Assembly (NCBI GenBank): GCA_017304475.1
Contig: JAFKKV010000012.1
Span: 248,001 to 312,000 of the forward strand
Origin: Hyphomicrobiales bacterium
Lineage (GTDB): Bacteria; Pseudomonadota; Alphaproteobacteria; Rhizobiales; Phreatobacteraceae
Length of the DNA stretch: 64,000 nt
Direction of reading: 5' to 3'
Shown in pieces: positions 43,306 through 51,438 of this stretch (positions are counted from its first letter, which is position 1; the number at the start of each line of letters is the position of its first letter). A program made the position numbers and the translations under genes. The notes under the pieces were generated by a model. The model was not told the DNA's origin, made no database searches, and saw only the letters and a program-made list of their open reading frames with translations.

Positions 43306-45933
43306 ATGGCCGATATCAGCCTGGAAACCGTTGCCGGAAAACTCAACCGCGTCGGTTATGACGCCTTCATCCAGGCGCTGCGCCAGGCCAAGACCGCCGG
43401 CAACCGCAATCTCGAGCTGGCGCACTGGATCCATCAGGTGATGCAGGCCGAGCAGACCGATCTCGGCCTGACGCTCGATCATTTCAAGCTCGATCGCGGC
43501 AAGCTGTCGGCCGATGCGCTCGCCGCCATCAACGGCTTTCGCAAGAACGAGAGCGAGATGCCCGGCGTCGCCAATGCCATGGTCGATCTCCTGGATCGCG
43601 GCTGGCATTACGCGACGCTGTTTTTCGGCGAGGTGCAGATCCGCACGGGCCATGCCCTTCTGGCCGCGCTCAAGTCGATGGACCTGAGGCGCGCCCTGGT
43701 GTCGATCTCGCCGGAATTCCAGAAGATCAATGCCGAGACGCTGGCGGCCGAATACCGCGCCATCTGGGGCGGCTCGGTCGAGGACAGCATGCGCCCGATG
43801 GATGGGGCCGGCGCGACGCTGCCCGATCCGGCGACCGGGCAGAAGGGCACCACCGCGCTCGACCGCTTCAGCCAGGATCTGACGGCGCGCGCCAGGAGCG
43901 GCGGCATGGATCCGGTGCTCGGCCGCGACGCGGAGATCCGCCAGCTCATCGACGTGCTCCTGCGCCGCCGGCAGAACAACCCGATCCTCACGGGCGAGGC
44001 CGGCGTCGGCAAGACCGCGGTGGTCGAAGGCCTGGCCCAGCGGATCGTCGCCGACGATGTGCCGCCCTTGCTGCGCGGCGTCAGGCTCTGCGCGCTCGAT
44101 GTCGGGCTGATGCAGGCCGGCGCCTCGATGAAGGGCGAATTCGAGCAGCGGCTGCGTTCGGTGATCGACGAGGTGCAGTCCTCGCCGACCCCGATCATCC
44201 TGTTCATCGACGAGGCCCATACCCTGATCGGGGCCGGCGGCTCGGCCGGAACGGGCGATGCCGCCAACCTGCTGAAGCCGCCGCTTGCCCGCGGCACGCT
44301 GCGCACCATCGCCGCCACCACCTGGTCGGAATACCGGCAATATATCGAGAAGGACCCGGCGCTGACCCGGCGCTTCCAGCCGATCGCCATCGACGAGCCG
44401 GATGCGGCGCGCTGCTGCGACATGCTGCGCGGCATTCTCGGCCCGATGGAGAAACATCACGGCGTGCGGATCTCGGACGCGGCGGTGGTTGCCGCCGTCA
44501 CCTTGTCGCAACGCTACATCCCCGCACGCCAATTGCCTGACAAGGCGGTGAGCCTGATCGACACCGCCTGCGCCCGGGTGGCGGTGAGCCAGACCACCAC
44601 GCCGGCGGCGATCGAGAGCACGCGTGCCGAGATCGCGGCGCGCGAGAAGGAGAAGGCCGCCCTGCAGAACGACACGGATCTCGGATCGGACACCGCCGCG
44701 CGCATCGCCGAGATCGACGAGGAGATCGCGTCGCTGACCGCCAGGCTCGGCACGACCGAAGCCGGTTATGCCGCCGAGAAGGCCCTGGTCGATGAGATCC
44801 TGGCGCTCAGGGCGGGCCTAGCGGCGTCTCCGCCGCCCGATGACGGCGCCGAGCGTCGCACGACGCTGCAGGAACGTAGCGCCGCGCTCGGCGAGATGCC
44901 GGCCGACGGCCGGATGATCTATCCGCATGTCGACGAGGATGCGGTCGCGGCCGTCGTCTCGGCCTGGACCGGCATTCCGGTCGGCCGCATGGTCAAGGAT
45001 GAGATCGAGGCCGTGCTGACGCTCGCCGACGTGCTCAATCGCCGGGTGGTGGGCCAGTCCCATGGCCTCGCCATGATCGCCAAGCGGATCGAGACCAATC
45101 GCGCCAAGCTCGACAATCCGAACAAGCCGATCGGCGTCTTCATGCTCTGCGGCCCCTCGGGTGTCGGCAAGACCGAGACGGCGCTGGCGCTCGCCGAGGC
45201 GCTTTATGGCGGCGAGCAGAACATCATCACCATCAATATGAGCGAGTTCCAGGAGGCCCATACCGTCTCGACCCTGAAGGGCGCGCCTCCCGGCTATGTC
45301 GGTTACGACCAGGGCGGCCGGCTGACCGAAGCGGTGCGCCGCAAGCCCTATTCGGTGGTGCTGCTCGACGAGGTCGAAAAGGCCCATCCGGATGTCCACG
45401 AGATCTTCTTCCAGGTGTTCGACAAGGGCGTGATGGAGGACGGCAGCGGCCGGCGCATCGATTTCAAGAACACGCTGATCATCCTGACATCCAATGTCGG
45501 CACCGACCGGCTGATGCATCTGGCCGCCAAGGACGAGTACAGGAAAGACAAGGAAAAACTCGCCGCTGCGCTGAAACCGGATCTGCTCGACGTGTTCCCG
45601 CCGGCACTGCTCGGCCGCATCGTGACCATTCCCTATCTGCCGCTGTCGCCGGACATGCTGGCCGGCATCGTGCGCCTGCAGCTCGACCGGGTCGGCCGGC
45701 GCATCAAGGACAATCACGGCGCCGCTTTCGCCTATGACGACGCGGTGGTCGAGACGATCGTCGGCCTGTGCAACGACCCGGCGAGCGGCGGCCGCATGAT
45801 CGACAACGTGCTGACCAACACGGTCCTGCCCGAGCTGTCGCGCCGCATCCTCAACCGGCAGGTCGAGAAGAAGGACTGGACGGTCGCGAGCATGGCGCTG
45901 GCCGACGGACATTTCGTCTTCGACGTGCATTGA
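43306..45933 (+). CDS. tssH: T6SS sheath-recycling ATPase TssH (ClpV)
   Basis: An 875-residue Hsp100/Clp-type AAA+ ATPase that unfolds contracted TssBC sheaths. The N domain starts ISLETVAGKLNRVGYDAF. The first AAA module has Walker A GEAGVGKT near residue 230 and Walker B LFIDEAHTLIGAGG; the second has GPSGVGKTE near residue 615 and VVLLDEVEKAHPDV. The N-terminal region and LNRVGYDAF differ from ClpB and fit the ClpV class (VGRDAEIRQL replaced by LGRDAEIRQ). All catalytic motifs are intact. It lies 42 bases after the end of the extended tssG frame. Confidence 0.96.
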   Translation: MADISLETVAGKLNRVGYDAFIQALRQAKTAGNRNLELAHWIHQVMQAEQTDLGLTLDHFKLDRGKLSADALAAINGFRKNESEMPGVANAMVDLLDRGWHYATLFFGEVQIRTGHALLAALKSMDLRRALVSISPEFQKINAETLAAEYRAIWGGSVEDSMRPMDGAGATLPDPATGQKGTTALDRFSQDLTARARSGGMDPVLGRDAEIRQLIDVLLRRRQNNPILTGEAGVGKTAVVEGLAQRIVADDVPPLLRGVRLCALDVGLMQAGASMKGEFEQRLRSVIDEVQSSPTPIILFIDEAHTLIGAGGSAGTGDAANLLKPPLARGTLRTIAATTWSEYRQYIEKDPALTRRFQPIAIDEPDAARCCDMLRGILGPMEKHHGVRISDAAVVAAVTLSQRYIPARQLPDKAVSLIDTACARVAVSQTTTPAAIESTRAEIAAREKEKAALQNDTDLGSDTAARIAEIDEEIASLTARLGTTEAGYAAEKALVDEILALRAGLAASPPPDDGAERRTTLQERSAALGEMPADGRMIYPHVDEDAVAAVVSAWTGIPVGRMVKDEIEAVLTLADVLNRRVVGQSHGLAMIAKRIETNRAKLDNPNKPIGVFMLCGPSGVGKTETALALAEALYGGEQNIITINMSEFQEAHTVSTLKGAPPGYVGYDQGGRLTEAVRRKPYSVVLLDEVEKAHPDVHEIFFQVFDKGVMEDGSGRRIDFKNTLIILTSNVGTDRLMHLAAKDEYRKDKEKLAAALKPDLLDVFPPALLGRIVTIPYLPLSPDMLAGIVRLQLDRVGRRIKDNHGAAFAYDDAVVETIVGLCNDPASGGRMIDNVLTNTVLPELSRRILNRQVEKKDWTVASMALADGHFVFDVH

Positions 45934-46029
45934 CGCGCGTTTCGCGGCGCAGCAGCCGGCGGCCGTCAGGTCCGCTGAAGGTCGCCGCCGGCCTGTCATT
46001 CCGCAAGCAACATCCATCGGAGATCCGCA

Positions 46030-47163
46030 ATGGCGCATTTCGTCAAATGGTCCGGGCCGAACTATCACAATGGCGCGCCACGCATTTCCAAGACGATCCA
46101 GACGATCGACTTCAACCAGGCCTTCAAGTTTGGTGTCTGGGCGCTGCCTGACGGCCTGGAGGTCGGGCCCAACGATCCGTCATTCGGCGTGACGACGCGC
46201 TCCGAAGCGGTGGTCGGCCGGGACAACGACATCACCTGGTTCGACATCACGCCGCGCCGCGCCGGCAATGTCCTGGTCGACATCCGCGATTCCGGCGGTG
46301 CGTCCTGGGACATGTTCCAACTGGCGGTGAGGCCGCAAAAGAGCGCGCAGCGGCCGACGCTCAAGGGCATCGACTACGATGTCGGCCTGGATACCAAGGG
46401 GATGTCGAAAGGCTGGAATGCCAGCCTCAAGATCACCTTGCGCATCCATTTCAAGCAGATCAATCCGAAGGGCCAGCCCTTCGTCACCGATACGGCCGGT
46501 TTCAAGTGGTACACGCAGGCCTGGACCGCGAAGGAATGGAACGCCTTCATCGTCGAGTTCATCGCCCAGGCCAAGCGCAGCCTGAATGAGAAATTCTGGC
46601 TGAAGGCGCCATCCGGGATCAGCGAACTGTCCACCGCCGACGACGCCAGCGGCGCGACCTTCATTTCGAACCTGCACTGCCAGTTCGACATCGTGCCGGT
46701 CTGGGACCCGAAGGGCGCGCATCAGTCCGTCGAGTTCACCAAGATCCCCAAGACCCCGCCGGGGACCTTGCCGATGCTGCCGGCCGACTCGACCCATATG
46801 AACAACATGGTGATCTACAAGATCCCGTCGAGCGCGCTTGTCGTGGGCGTGCCCGGCGAGCAGCACCGGGTGCCCCATGAGGTCCGCCATCTGCTCGGCC
46901 TCCACCATGTCTTCGAGGGCATGGCGGTGGATGCCAATGCGCAGGCCACGGCCAACCCGAACTATTGCCGGCTCGATGCCGCCAACAATCCGCATCCGGG
47001 CTGCATGCTGTCGATGGGGGTCGGCGACGGCATATCGATCCTCGATGCCAAGCCCTGGCAGAAGGCTGCGGTGAAATGGTTCAAGGCCTTGGGCAAGGGC
47101 TATAATTTCGCCGATTACGACTTTCCGCCGTCGATGACACGCGTCGCGCCTTATCAGAAATGA
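46030..47163 (+). CDS. Candidate T6SS effector with metzincin-type zinc-protease motif
   Basis: A 377-residue protein without signal peptide or membrane segment, 96 bases downstream of tssH on the same strand. Residues 1-103 form an Ig-like beta-rich region starting MAHFVKWSGPNYHNG and ending SWDMFQLAVRPQ. Residues 283-293 read HEVRHLLGLHH, an exact HExxHxxGxxH zinc signature of metzincins, and 36 residues later CMLSMG (Met329) fits the Met-turn. A zinc endopeptidase is therefore likely. The absence of a secretion signal and the T6SS position suggest delivery by the tail tube or spike. I do not recognise the family, and no immunity gene is evident next to it. Confidence 0.72.
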   Translation: MAHFVKWSGPNYHNGAPRISKTIQTIDFNQAFKFGVWALPDGLEVGPNDPSFGVTTRSEAVVGRDNDITWFDITPRRAGNVLVDIRDSGGASWDMFQLAVRPQKSAQRPTLKGIDYDVGLDTKGMSKGWNASLKITLRIHFKQINPKGQPFVTDTAGFKWYTQAWTAKEWNAFIVEFIAQAKRSLNEKFWLKAPSGISELSTADDASGATFISNLHCQFDIVPVWDPKGAHQSVEFTKIPKTPPGTLPMLPADSTHMNNMVIYKIPSSALVVGVPGEQHRVPHEVRHLLGLHHVFEGMAVDANAQATANPNYCRLDAANNPHPGCMLSMGVGDGISILDAKPWQKAAVKWFKALGKGYNFADYDFPPSMTRVAPYQK

Positions 47164-47202
47164 CCCGTCGGGCGCGGCGGCTTCGACGCCGCCCGCCGCC
47201 GC

Positions 47203-48156
47203 TCAGATCAGCGCATGGACGAAGACCAGCGCCGGCACCCGCCCGTCGCCGGTCTTCTGGGCGAGGCTGCGCTGCGTTCGCTTGATGGCGTTATAGGCGC
47301 CCTGATTGCCGTCCATGGTGGTCAGCGCATCGCCGTCGACGGCGTCGACCAGGCAGACATGTTTCCAGTCGGTCGCATGGCCGGCGCGCAGCAGCACGAC
47401 ATCGCCGCGCTCGAGAGTGTTGCCGTTCCAGCCGATCTCGCGATAGTCCTGCATGCCCTTGCCATCCATCGGGCTCTCGCCAGAATAGCGCAGCAACTGG
47501 CCTGCCGATTCCGGCTTCATCGCCCAGTGGATCGCCTTTTGCGGCGAAAACAGCACATTGTTGTTCGGGCCGAAGGGGTTGGCGGTCTTCTTGACCGCCG
47601 CCGCGCGCGCCCAGCACCAATAGGCGAAGGCGCCGCACCAGTTATATTTCTTGTCGATGTCATAGACGCCGAAACCGTCGCCCTGCTTGGCGATGGCGCT
47701 GTACATCTGGTCTTCTGCGATGCGGATGACCGCGTCGCGCAGCGGCATCTTCTCGAGTTCCTGGACGAGCGAGGGGGTGATCTCGGCGGTCTTCACGCCA
47801 GCATGGCACCAGTTCTGGTTCATGACCACCTGGATGCCGACCGGCTGGGCCCAGTCGCGGCCGTCGAGCTTGGCGCGCAGGGTGGTGCTGGTGCCGGGAT
47901 TGTTGGCGGCGGTGATCACGACCTTGCGGATCTGCTGGCCCTTTTCCCAGGCGCTCAGGCCACCGGCCGCGTGCGCCGACTTGTCATCGCCGCTGCCGAT
48001 TTTCAGCTTGGCCACGCTGTCGTCGTCGACGGAGATGTCGAGGTCGGCGCCGGCGACCAGGTAAAGTGTCGCCTGCTTGCCGACGGGCAGCACCTGGACG
48101 CTGTGATCGGGGTCGAAGCCGACCTGATCCCAGCCGATCTTGCGGAAATGCGGCAT
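47203..48156 (-). CDS. Candidate T6SS effector with CHAP/NlpC-like amidase domain
   Basis: A 317-residue protein without signal peptide, convergent with the metzincin-like gene (39-base gap). Residues 1-112 start MPHFRKIGWDQVGFDP and form a beta-rich Ig-like region ending DGRDWAQPVGIQVV, resembling the N-terminus of the neighbour. The C-terminal part has YNWCGAFAYWCWA with the likely catalytic Cys174, RGDVVLLRAGH, and WKHVCLVDAVDGD with likely catalytic His266, then TMDGNQG. This order fits CHAP/NlpC-P60 peptidoglycan amidases or endopeptidases, a common type of T6SS effector. GGAGG stands before the ATG. No partner immunity gene is recognised. Confidence 0.74.
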   Translation of the reverse strand: MPHFRKIGWDQVGFDPDHSVQVLPVGKQATLYLVAGADLDISVDDDSVAKLKIGSGDDKSAHAAGGLSAWEKGQQIRKVVITAANNPGTSTTLRAKLDGRDWAQPVGIQVVMNQNWCHAGVKTAEITPSLVQELEKMPLRDAVIRIAEDQMYSAIAKQGDGFGVYDIDKKYNWCGAFAYWCWARAAAVKKTANPFGPNNNVLFSPQKAIHWAMKPESAGQLLRYSGESPMDGKGMQDYREIGWNGNTLERGDVVLLRAGHATDWKHVCLVDAVDGDALTTMDGNQGAYNAIKRTQRSLAQKTGDGRVPALVFVHALI

Positions 48157-48462
48157 GCCAGCCTCCGCCTTTGTCCTGCCCCGGCATGCGCATGGCTGCC
48201 TGTCGGCCTGGAACGGTCAAGCATCTCAGAAACGGCGGATCCATGCCAGATCCGCGAGCGCCGTCCTGTGCGCCGGCGCACGCCGCGCGGCGGCATGGCC
48301 CCGGTTTGCGATCCCCGGCCGCGTGGCGCGCCCGGACCGCACAGGTTGATCCCGGCAGCGATTGCCCCTATCTGAGCTGGCGCAGACACCGCAGGAGCAC
48401 CCCGATGACCATAAGGACGCATACCGGATCCGCCCGTATCGTCCTTGTCTCATGGGTTCGCC
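48157..48462. other. Intergenic region between divergent amidase-like and ABC-F genes
   Basis: This 306-base region was searched for a small immunity gene. Short open frames exist on both strands (for example 48226-48453 minus), but they are Arg-rich, lack ribosome-binding sites and have no signal peptide, so I regard them as chance. A TTGACC on the minus strand is the only promoter-like element. Confidence 0.4.
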
Positions 48463-50076
48463 ATGTCGGCTCTTCTTTCACTTCGCAGTCTCTCCTACGC
48501 GACCCCCGACGGGCGTGACCTCTTCGATGGCCTGACGCTCGCCTTCGGGCGTGAACGCACCGGCCTGATCGGCCGCAACGGCGTCGGCAAGTCGACCCTT
48601 CTGCAACTCCTGGCCGGCACGCTCGAGCCGAAGGCAGGGTCCGTGTCGCGCCATGGTTCGCTTGGCGCGCTTCGCCAGATCGTCCAGGTCGCATCGGACG
48701 AAACGGTGGCGGACGCGCTCGGCGTCAGCGCGCGGCTCGCCCGGCTGGCGCGGATTGCCGCCGGTCTCGGGGACCTGGACGAGGTCACCGACGACGACTG
48801 GACCCTGGAGGCGCGGCTGACGGAGGCCCTGGCGCGCATGGAGCTCACCGGCATCGGGTTCGACCGGCCGCTCGCCACCCTGAGCGGCGGTCAGCGGACC
48901 CGGCTGGCGCTGGCGGCTCTCGTCGTCGACCCACCGGATCTCGTCCTGCTCGACGAGCCGACCAACAATCTCGACCGTGACGGGCGCGACGCGGTGGCGC
49001 GTTTCCTGTCCGACTGGCGGGGCGGGGCGGTCGTCGTCAGTCACGATCGCGAACTGCTCCGTGGCATGGACCGGATCGTCGAACTCACCAGCCTCGGGGC
49101 GACCGTCTATGGTGGCAACTGGGACCTCTATGCCGACCGGAAGGCGCGCGAGATCGCGGCCGCCGAACGCGATCTCATGGTCGCCGAACGGGATGTGGGC
49201 GACGCCGCCCGCAAGGCCCAGGTCGCGGCCGAACGCAAGGCGCGCAAGGATGCCGCGGGCAAGCGCTCACGCCCCAAGGCCGGCATGAGCAAACTGCTGC
49301 TGGATGCCCGCGAGGATCGCGCCGAGAAGACGCTCGGGCGCGGCAACAACCTGGCCGACCGGCAGCAGGCGGAAGCGGGCGAGGCGCTCGCGGCGGCGCG
49401 CGCCAAGGTCGAAATCGTCAAGACATTGGCTTTCTCGATCAGCGGCGCCCGGCTGCCCGCTGGCAAGTCGGTGCTGGCTTTCGACCAGGTGACCGGCGGA
49501 CCGGTTCCCGGCGCGGCGATCATCAAGGATCTGTCCTTCGCCATTGTCGGCCCCGAGCGGATCGCGGTCACCGGCCCGAACGGCAGCGGGAAATCGACAT
49601 TGCTGCGGCTCGCGACCGGCGCGCTTGAGCCCTTCGGCGGATCTGTCAGCCGGGCGCGCCATGCGGTCATGCTGGACCAGCAAATGGGTCTGCTCGATCC
49701 CGAACGGTCGATCCTGGACAATTTCCGCCGGCTCAATCCGGGTTGCAACGACAATGCCTGCCGTGCCGCCCTGGCGCGCTTTCTGTTCCGGGCGGATGCG
49801 GCGCTCAAGCGGGTCAAGGCGCTGAGCGGCGGCGAGATGCTGAGAGCCGGCCTTGCCTGTACGCTCGGCGGCGGCGCGCCGCCCGACCTGCTGATCCTCG
49901 ACGAGCCGACCAACCATCTCGACATCGCCTCCATCACGGCCGTCGAGATCGCGCTCGGCGGCTTCGACGGGGCCCTGCTGGTGGTCAGCCACGACGAGGA
50001 TTTCCTGGAAGCGATCGGTGTGACCAGGCGGATTGTGCTGGGGCCGGAGCGCCCGTCCGGTACCGCTGCACAATGA
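48463..50076 (+). CDS. ABC-F family ATPase
   Basis: A 537-residue cytoplasmic protein with two ABC domains and no membrane part. Walker A motifs are GRNGVGKST at 37-45 and GPNGSGKST near 370; signature motifs are LSGGQRTRLALAAL and LSGGEMLRAGL; Walker B segments are LVLLDEPTNNLD and LLILDEPTNHLD. The linker between them is Lys/Arg/Glu-rich (about 235-320). ABC-F proteins act on the ribosome in translation or in antibiotic resistance; which subtype this is cannot be said. The ATG at 48463 is taken over a TTG six codons upstream. It is probably not part of the T6SS. Confidence 0.9.
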   Translation: MSALLSLRSLSYATPDGRDLFDGLTLAFGRERTGLIGRNGVGKSTLLQLLAGTLEPKAGSVSRHGSLGALRQIVQVASDETVADALGVSARLARLARIAAGLGDLDEVTDDDWTLEARLTEALARMELTGIGFDRPLATLSGGQRTRLALAALVVDPPDLVLLDEPTNNLDRDGRDAVARFLSDWRGGAVVVSHDRELLRGMDRIVELTSLGATVYGGNWDLYADRKAREIAAAERDLMVAERDVGDAARKAQVAAERKARKDAAGKRSRPKAGMSKLLLDAREDRAEKTLGRGNNLADRQQAEAGEALAAARAKVEIVKTLAFSISGARLPAGKSVLAFDQVTGGPVPGAAIIKDLSFAIVGPERIAVTGPNGSGKSTLLRLATGALEPFGGSVSRARHAVMLDQQMGLLDPERSILDNFRRLNPGCNDNACRAALARFLFRADAALKRVKALSGGEMLRAGLACTLGGGAPPDLLILDEPTNHLDIASITAVEIALGGFDGALLVVSHDEDFLEAIGVTRRIVLGPERPSGTAAQ

Positions 50077-50106
50077 TCTTGGCGTGTTGCTTTTGGCGCA
50101 GCAAGT

Positions 50107-50250
50107 CGTGGATATCAGGGACAAGCCCGGGCAAGACGATGTGTTGACCACGACATGCAGGCCAACATGCGGGATCAGCCCCGGTCGATCCAGCATCCGC
50201 CGCGCGAAGGACAAGTCTCGTCTTGGCCGGGCTTGTCCCGGCCATCCACG
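50107..50250. repeat. Long inverted repeat with 33-bp arms
   Basis: Arms at 50107-50139 and 50218-50250 are inverted copies matching at 29 of 33 positions, both containing the core GGGACAAGCCCGG and its complement, with 78 bases between them. It fills most of the gap between the convergent ABC-F and TctC-type genes. The sequence looks like the dispersed palindromic units common in Rhizobiales intergenic DNA. As RNA it would fold into a long hairpin and may end transcription from both sides. Confidence 0.75.
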
Positions 50251-50317
50251 AATTCAGCCCGCCAAAAAAAGTTGCCGCGCCCACCAGTCAAAGAGTCACG
50301 ATCGCGGCGCACGGATC

Positions 50318-51292
50318 CTAATTCGACGCTTCGCGCAGGCCGGCCGCCTGCACCAGCGTCGTCCAGCGCGCGACGTCGCGGCGGATCAGCGCTTCGGTTT
50401 CCGCGCGGCCGAGACGCAGCACGCGGCCGCCGGTGCGCGCGAAGGTCGCCTCGACCTCGGGCAAGGCGAGCACGGCGGCAAGCTCGCGGCTGAGCCGCTC
50501 GATCACATCGGGAGGCGTCGCGGCCGGCGCGAAAAGGCCGAACCAGCTCTCCATGTCGAGCGCGGCGACGCCGGTCTCGGCGACGCTCGGCACGTCCGGA
50601 TGGAACGGCTGGCGGCCCGCCGACGACACGGCGAGCGCGCGCACGGTGCCGGCCTGGACCTGGGCCATGGCGGTCGAGGAAATGTCGAAGAACAGATCGA
50701 CCCGGCCGCCCATCAGGTCCTGATAGGCAGCCTGGGCGCCTCGATAGGGCACATGGGTCATCTTGACGCCGGCGAGGTGCTCGGTGACGGCGGCCGCGAT
50801 GTGCTGGCCGGAGCCGCGGCCGGCGGAGGCATAGGTCACCGTGCCCGGATTGGCCTTGGCAAAGGCGATGAGCGCGGGCAGGTCGGCCTGGGCCAGGTCC
50901 TTGCGGGCGATCAGCGTGTAGGACCAGCTGACCGCGAGGCCGATCGGCACCAGATCCTTTTGCGGATCATAGGGCAGGTTCGGATAGAGCCCGGGATTGA
51001 GGGCGATGTTGGAGAGCCCGCCGAGCAGCAAGGTATAGCCGTCGGCCGGCGCCTGGGCCGCGGCCTGGGTGCCGACAATGGTGCCGGCGCCTTGCCGGTT
51101 CTCGACGACCACGGCCTGGCCGAGCCGGGGCGACAGCCGGTCGGCCAGGACCCGCGCGACCGTGTCGAAACCGCCGCCGGCCGGCTGCGGCACGATCAGT
51201 TTGATGGTTTGCCGGGGATAGTCATTGGCCATGGCGGGCGCGGCGGCGGCCAGTGCCCACATGGCCAGCATGACGTGTCCTGCACGACGCAT
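50318..51292 (-). CDS. Bug/TctC-type tripartite tricarboxylate transporter receptor
   Basis: A 324-residue periplasmic solute receptor. A signal peptide (MLAMWALAAAAPAMA, cleaved after AMA) is followed by IKLIVPQPAGGGFDTVAR, the Bug-family ligand site, and VENRQGAGTIVGTQAAA. FDISSTAMAQVQAGTVRALAV is a further family block. The ligand is a carboxylic or aromatic acid by family knowledge. No TctA/TctB membrane genes are nearby, as is usual for expanded Bug families. GGAGA precedes the ATG. Upstream lie two operator-like palindromes that recur at the IclR gene, so control by that regulator is likely. Confidence 0.9.
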   Translation of the reverse strand: MRRAGHVMLAMWALAAAAPAMANDYPRQTIKLIVPQPAGGGFDTVARVLADRLSPRLGQAVVVENRQGAGTIVGTQAAAQAPADGYTLLLGGLSNIALNPGLYPNLPYDPQKDLVPIGLAVSWSYTLIARKDLAQADLPALIAFAKANPGTVTYASAGRGSGQHIAAAVTEHLAGVKMTHVPYRGAQAAYQDLMGGRVDLFFDISSTAMAQVQAGTVRALAVSSAGRQPFHPDVPSVAETGVAALDMESWFGLFAPAATPPDVIERLSRELAAVLALPEVEATFARTGGRVLRLGRAETEALIRRDVARWTTLVQAAGLREASN

Positions 51293-51342
51293 GGATGTCT
51301 CCTCGATATCCCAAGGGAGCGATCAATGCCGCTCCTCTTTTG

Positions 51343-51375
51343 GTTTTGTATATGAAACTGTTCTTATATATGAAC
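51343..51375. promoter_or_regulatory. Paired IclR-type operators upstream of the TctC-type gene
   Basis: Two 16-bp palindromes, GTTTTGTATATGAAAC (51343-51358) and GTTCTTATATATGAAC (51360-51375), lie with centres 17 bases apart, 51-84 bases before the receptor gene. Both fit GTTYnTAnnnATRAAC loosely and match the pair at the IclR start. The AT-rich run stands out from the GC-rich surroundings. Confidence 0.65.
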
Positions 51376-51438
51376 CAAACACAGTCCGGCGATCGGGTCA
51401 ACCGCGATCGTCGCCGAAAACCGGCGGGCCGACGGGCA

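Noticed and set aside
47215..48375. A 386-residue rightward frame opposite the amidase-like gene, as a possible immunity gene
   Set aside because: Its composition is that of a reverse-strand shadow of the leftward gene; it has no signal peptide, fold signature or ribosome-binding site.
48226..48453. A 75-residue leftward frame upstream of the amidase-like gene
   Set aside because: It is rich in Arg, Cys and Gly without a signal peptide or ribosome-binding site, typical of chance frames in GC-rich DNA.
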